NCBI GenBank assembly: GCA_003168295.1
Contig: PMST01000108.1
Coordinates: 1 to 6,030 of the forward strand
Source: Actinomycetota bacterium
GTDB taxonomy: Bacteria; Actinomycetota; Actinomycetes; Streptosporangiales; Streptosporangiaceae
Direction: 5' to 3'
DNA: 6,030 nucleotides
Position numbers and translations under genes: made by a program
The notes under the pieces: generated by a model
Told to the model about the DNA's origin: nothing
Databases searched by the model: none
Seen by the model: the letters and a program-made list of their open reading frames with translations, nothing else
Shown here: positions 5,159 to 6,030 of the stretch, one piece after another
Position numbering within the stretch: position 1 is the stretch's first letter
How the letters are laid out: each line of letters begins with the position of its first letter

Positions 5159-5962
5159 TCAGTGCTTGACCTGGTGGGCGGTGAAATCGGGCTTCCGCTT
5201 TTCGGCGAAGGCCGCCGCGCCTTCCCTGGCTTCCTCGGTGACGGAGAAAACGTCCAGGCCAGCCTGCGACAGCTGGGACAGGCCGCCCTGATGATCGGTG
5301 TCCGCGTTGAACGAGTGCTTGAGGAAGCGGATCGCCGTCGGGCTGTACTGCGCGAGCTGATTGACCCAGGCCTTCGCGGCCGGCATCAGTTCCGGCCCCG
5401 GCACCACCTTGTTGACGAGGCCCCAGCGTTCGGCCTGCTCAGCGGAGTACTGCTCGAGGAGGAACCAGATCTCGCGGGCGCGTTTCTCGCCGACGACCCG
5501 GGCCAGGTAGGCCGACCCGAAGCCGCCGTCGAACGAGCCGACCCGCGGGCCTGCCTGGCCGAACTTGGCGTGGTCCGCGGCGATCGACAGGTCGCACAGC
5601 ACGTGCAGCACGTGGCCGCCGCCGATGGCCAGCCCGTTCACCGCCGCGATAACAGGCTTGGGCACGTCGCGGATGAGCCGGTGCAGGTAGGTGACCTCGA
5701 ACAGGCCGTTGCTCGTCGGCCCGTAGTTGCCGGTCTCGGCCCGCTGCTTGACGTCGCCGCCGACGCAGAACGCGCGGGTCCCGGCGCCGGTGAGGATGAG
5801 CCCGCGGACCGACTGATCCGCCCAGCCGCGCTTGAAGGCGTGGATCAGCTCCTCGACCGTCTGACCGCGGAACGCGTTGAGCCGGTCCTGGCGGTCGATC
5901 GTGATGACCGCGGCGGGGCCGTCGACCTCGTAGATGACATCCTCGTACGTAGACTTCTCCAT
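5159..5962 (-). CDS. Enoyl-CoA hydratase/isomerase (crotonase) superfamily enzyme, BadI/MenB-like
   Basis: Cytosolic acyl-CoA enzyme of 267 residues. The crotonase core is plain: NAFRGQTVEEL at 29-39; first oxyanion-hole segment AFCVGGD at 64-70; PKPVIAAVNGLAIGGGHVLH at 101-120; and FGQAGPRVGSFDGG at 134-147, followed by AREIW. This subgroup contains dihydroxynaphthoyl-CoA synthase (MenB, menaquinone pathway) and 2-ketocyclohexanecarboxyl-CoA hydrolase (BadI, alicyclic acid degradation). The NAFRG segment, IRDVPKPVIA (97-106) and SPTA...FN.DT.HQ.G (207-227) look closer to BadI as I remember it. Actinobacterial MenB normally has Asp where this protein has G138, and is longer, so this is unlikely to be the housekeeping MenB. 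The serine of VGSFD (S143) is kept, but the Tyr expected near residue 240 (MenB F-Y-M-T-E-E) is Ser. The ATG at 5962 lacks an SD but has a -10 box six bases before it. Family firm, reaction open. Confidence 0.9.
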   Translation of the reverse strand: MEKSTYEDVIYEVDGPAAVITIDRQDRLNAFRGQTVEELIHAFKRGWADQSVRGLILTGAGTRAFCVGGDVKQRAETGNYGPTSNGLFEVTYLHRLIRDVPKPVIAAVNGLAIGGGHVLHVLCDLSIAADHAKFGQAGPRVGSFDGGFGSAYLARVVGEKRAREIWFLLEQYSAEQAERWGLVNKVVPGPELMPAAKAWVNQLAQYSPTAIRFLKHSFNADTDHQGGLSQLSQAGLDVFSVTEEAREGAAAFAEKRKPDFTAHQVKH

Positions 5963-5968
5963 GGCCAG

Positions 5969-5999
5969 ATAATAGAGCTTTAGAGCATCTCATTGTCAA
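5969..5999 (-). promoter_or_regulatory. Promoter of the crotonase gene (leaderless), with possible operator
   Basis: On the minus strand a perfect TTGACA (5999 to 5994) and TATTAT (5974 to 5969) are separated by 19 bases, two more than ideal. TATTAT ends six bases before the ATG at 5962, so the mRNA would start at or next to the start codon, explaining the absent SD. The spacer holds plus-strand TAGAGC twice (5973-5978 and 5981-5986, offset 8) and an imperfect palindrome TAGAGCTTTA (5973-5982), a plausible repressor site that would block polymerase. The stretch is clearly A/T-rich against its surroundings. Confidence 0.6.
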
Positions 6000-6008
6000 C
6001 GAGGGTCA

Positions 6009-6023
6009 GGGGCGCGCCGCCCC
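6009..6023. terminator. GC-rich stem-loop at the right edge
   Basis: GGGGCG-CGC-CGCCCC forms a 6-bp G/C stem with a three-base loop just upstream of the crotonase promoter. It could terminate transcription from a gene lying outside the window. There is no adjacent U-tract and the neighbouring gene is not visible, so this is only a structural observation. Confidence 0.25.
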
Positions 6024-6030
6024 CGGCGGA

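Noticed and set aside
5162..5983. A 273-codon plus-strand open frame opposite the crotonase gene.
   Set aside because: It is a shadow: no recognisable domain, an Arg/Asp/Val-rich composition, and the minus strand has unmistakable crotonase motifs.
1..6030. Search for a defence, toxin-antitoxin, phage, CRISPR or biosynthetic core system.
   Set aside because: No nuclease, helicase, transposase, integrase, toxin-like pair, repeat-spacer array or synthase domain is encoded; all genes except the small Cys protein belong to common families.

Overview
This is a GC-rich window from an actinomycete-type bacterium (Actinomycetota). The evidence is the near-uniform G/C at third codon positions, GTG starts, several genes that lack a Shine-Dalgarno (SD) site but carry a -10-like hexamer six bases before the start, and protein sequences of actinobacterial style. 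The genus cannot be named from the sequence. No rRNA, tRNA, CRISPR array, insertion sequence or phage gene was seen.

Layout, left to right. (1) 1-887, minus strand: the first 295 codons of a mannitol/polyol 2-dehydrogenase, cut by the left edge. (2) 888-1070: a divergent promoter region holding a promoter candidate with GGCCGCA repeats around it. (3) 1071-2549, plus: a DHA2-like drug-efflux permease of the major facilitator superfamily (MFS), with a repetitive Gly/Asp/Glu-rich N-terminus. (4) 2435-3763, minus: a second MFS permease of a different (DHA3/MFS_3) type, whose 3' end overlaps the first one tail to tail by 115 bases. (5) 3764-3855: a compact divergent control region with ACAACC half-sites. 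(6) 3856-4806, plus: a LysR-type regulator, the likely controller of the DHA3 permease. (7) 4821-5069, plus: a small four-cysteine protein of unknown function. (8) 5070-5158: a short gap with a direct repeat and two small dyads. (9) 5159-5962, minus: a crotonase-fold enzyme resembling MenB and BadI. (10) 5963-6030: its promoter and a GC hairpin at the edge.

Functionally this looks like an accessory metabolic and transport neighbourhood. It combines sugar-alcohol oxidation, two efflux pumps, a LysR-type regulator divergent from one pump, and an acyl-CoA enzyme with its own promoter. The LysR/DHA3 pair is the clearest regulatory unit. Nothing ties the dehydrogenase or the crotonase to the pumps beyond proximity.

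I see no convincing new multi-gene system. The items most worth a second look are the crotonase with an apparent Tyr-to-Ser change at a position that is catalytic in MenB, the antisense tail overlap of the two transporters, the LysR operator geometry, and the repeated leaderless-promoter pattern.
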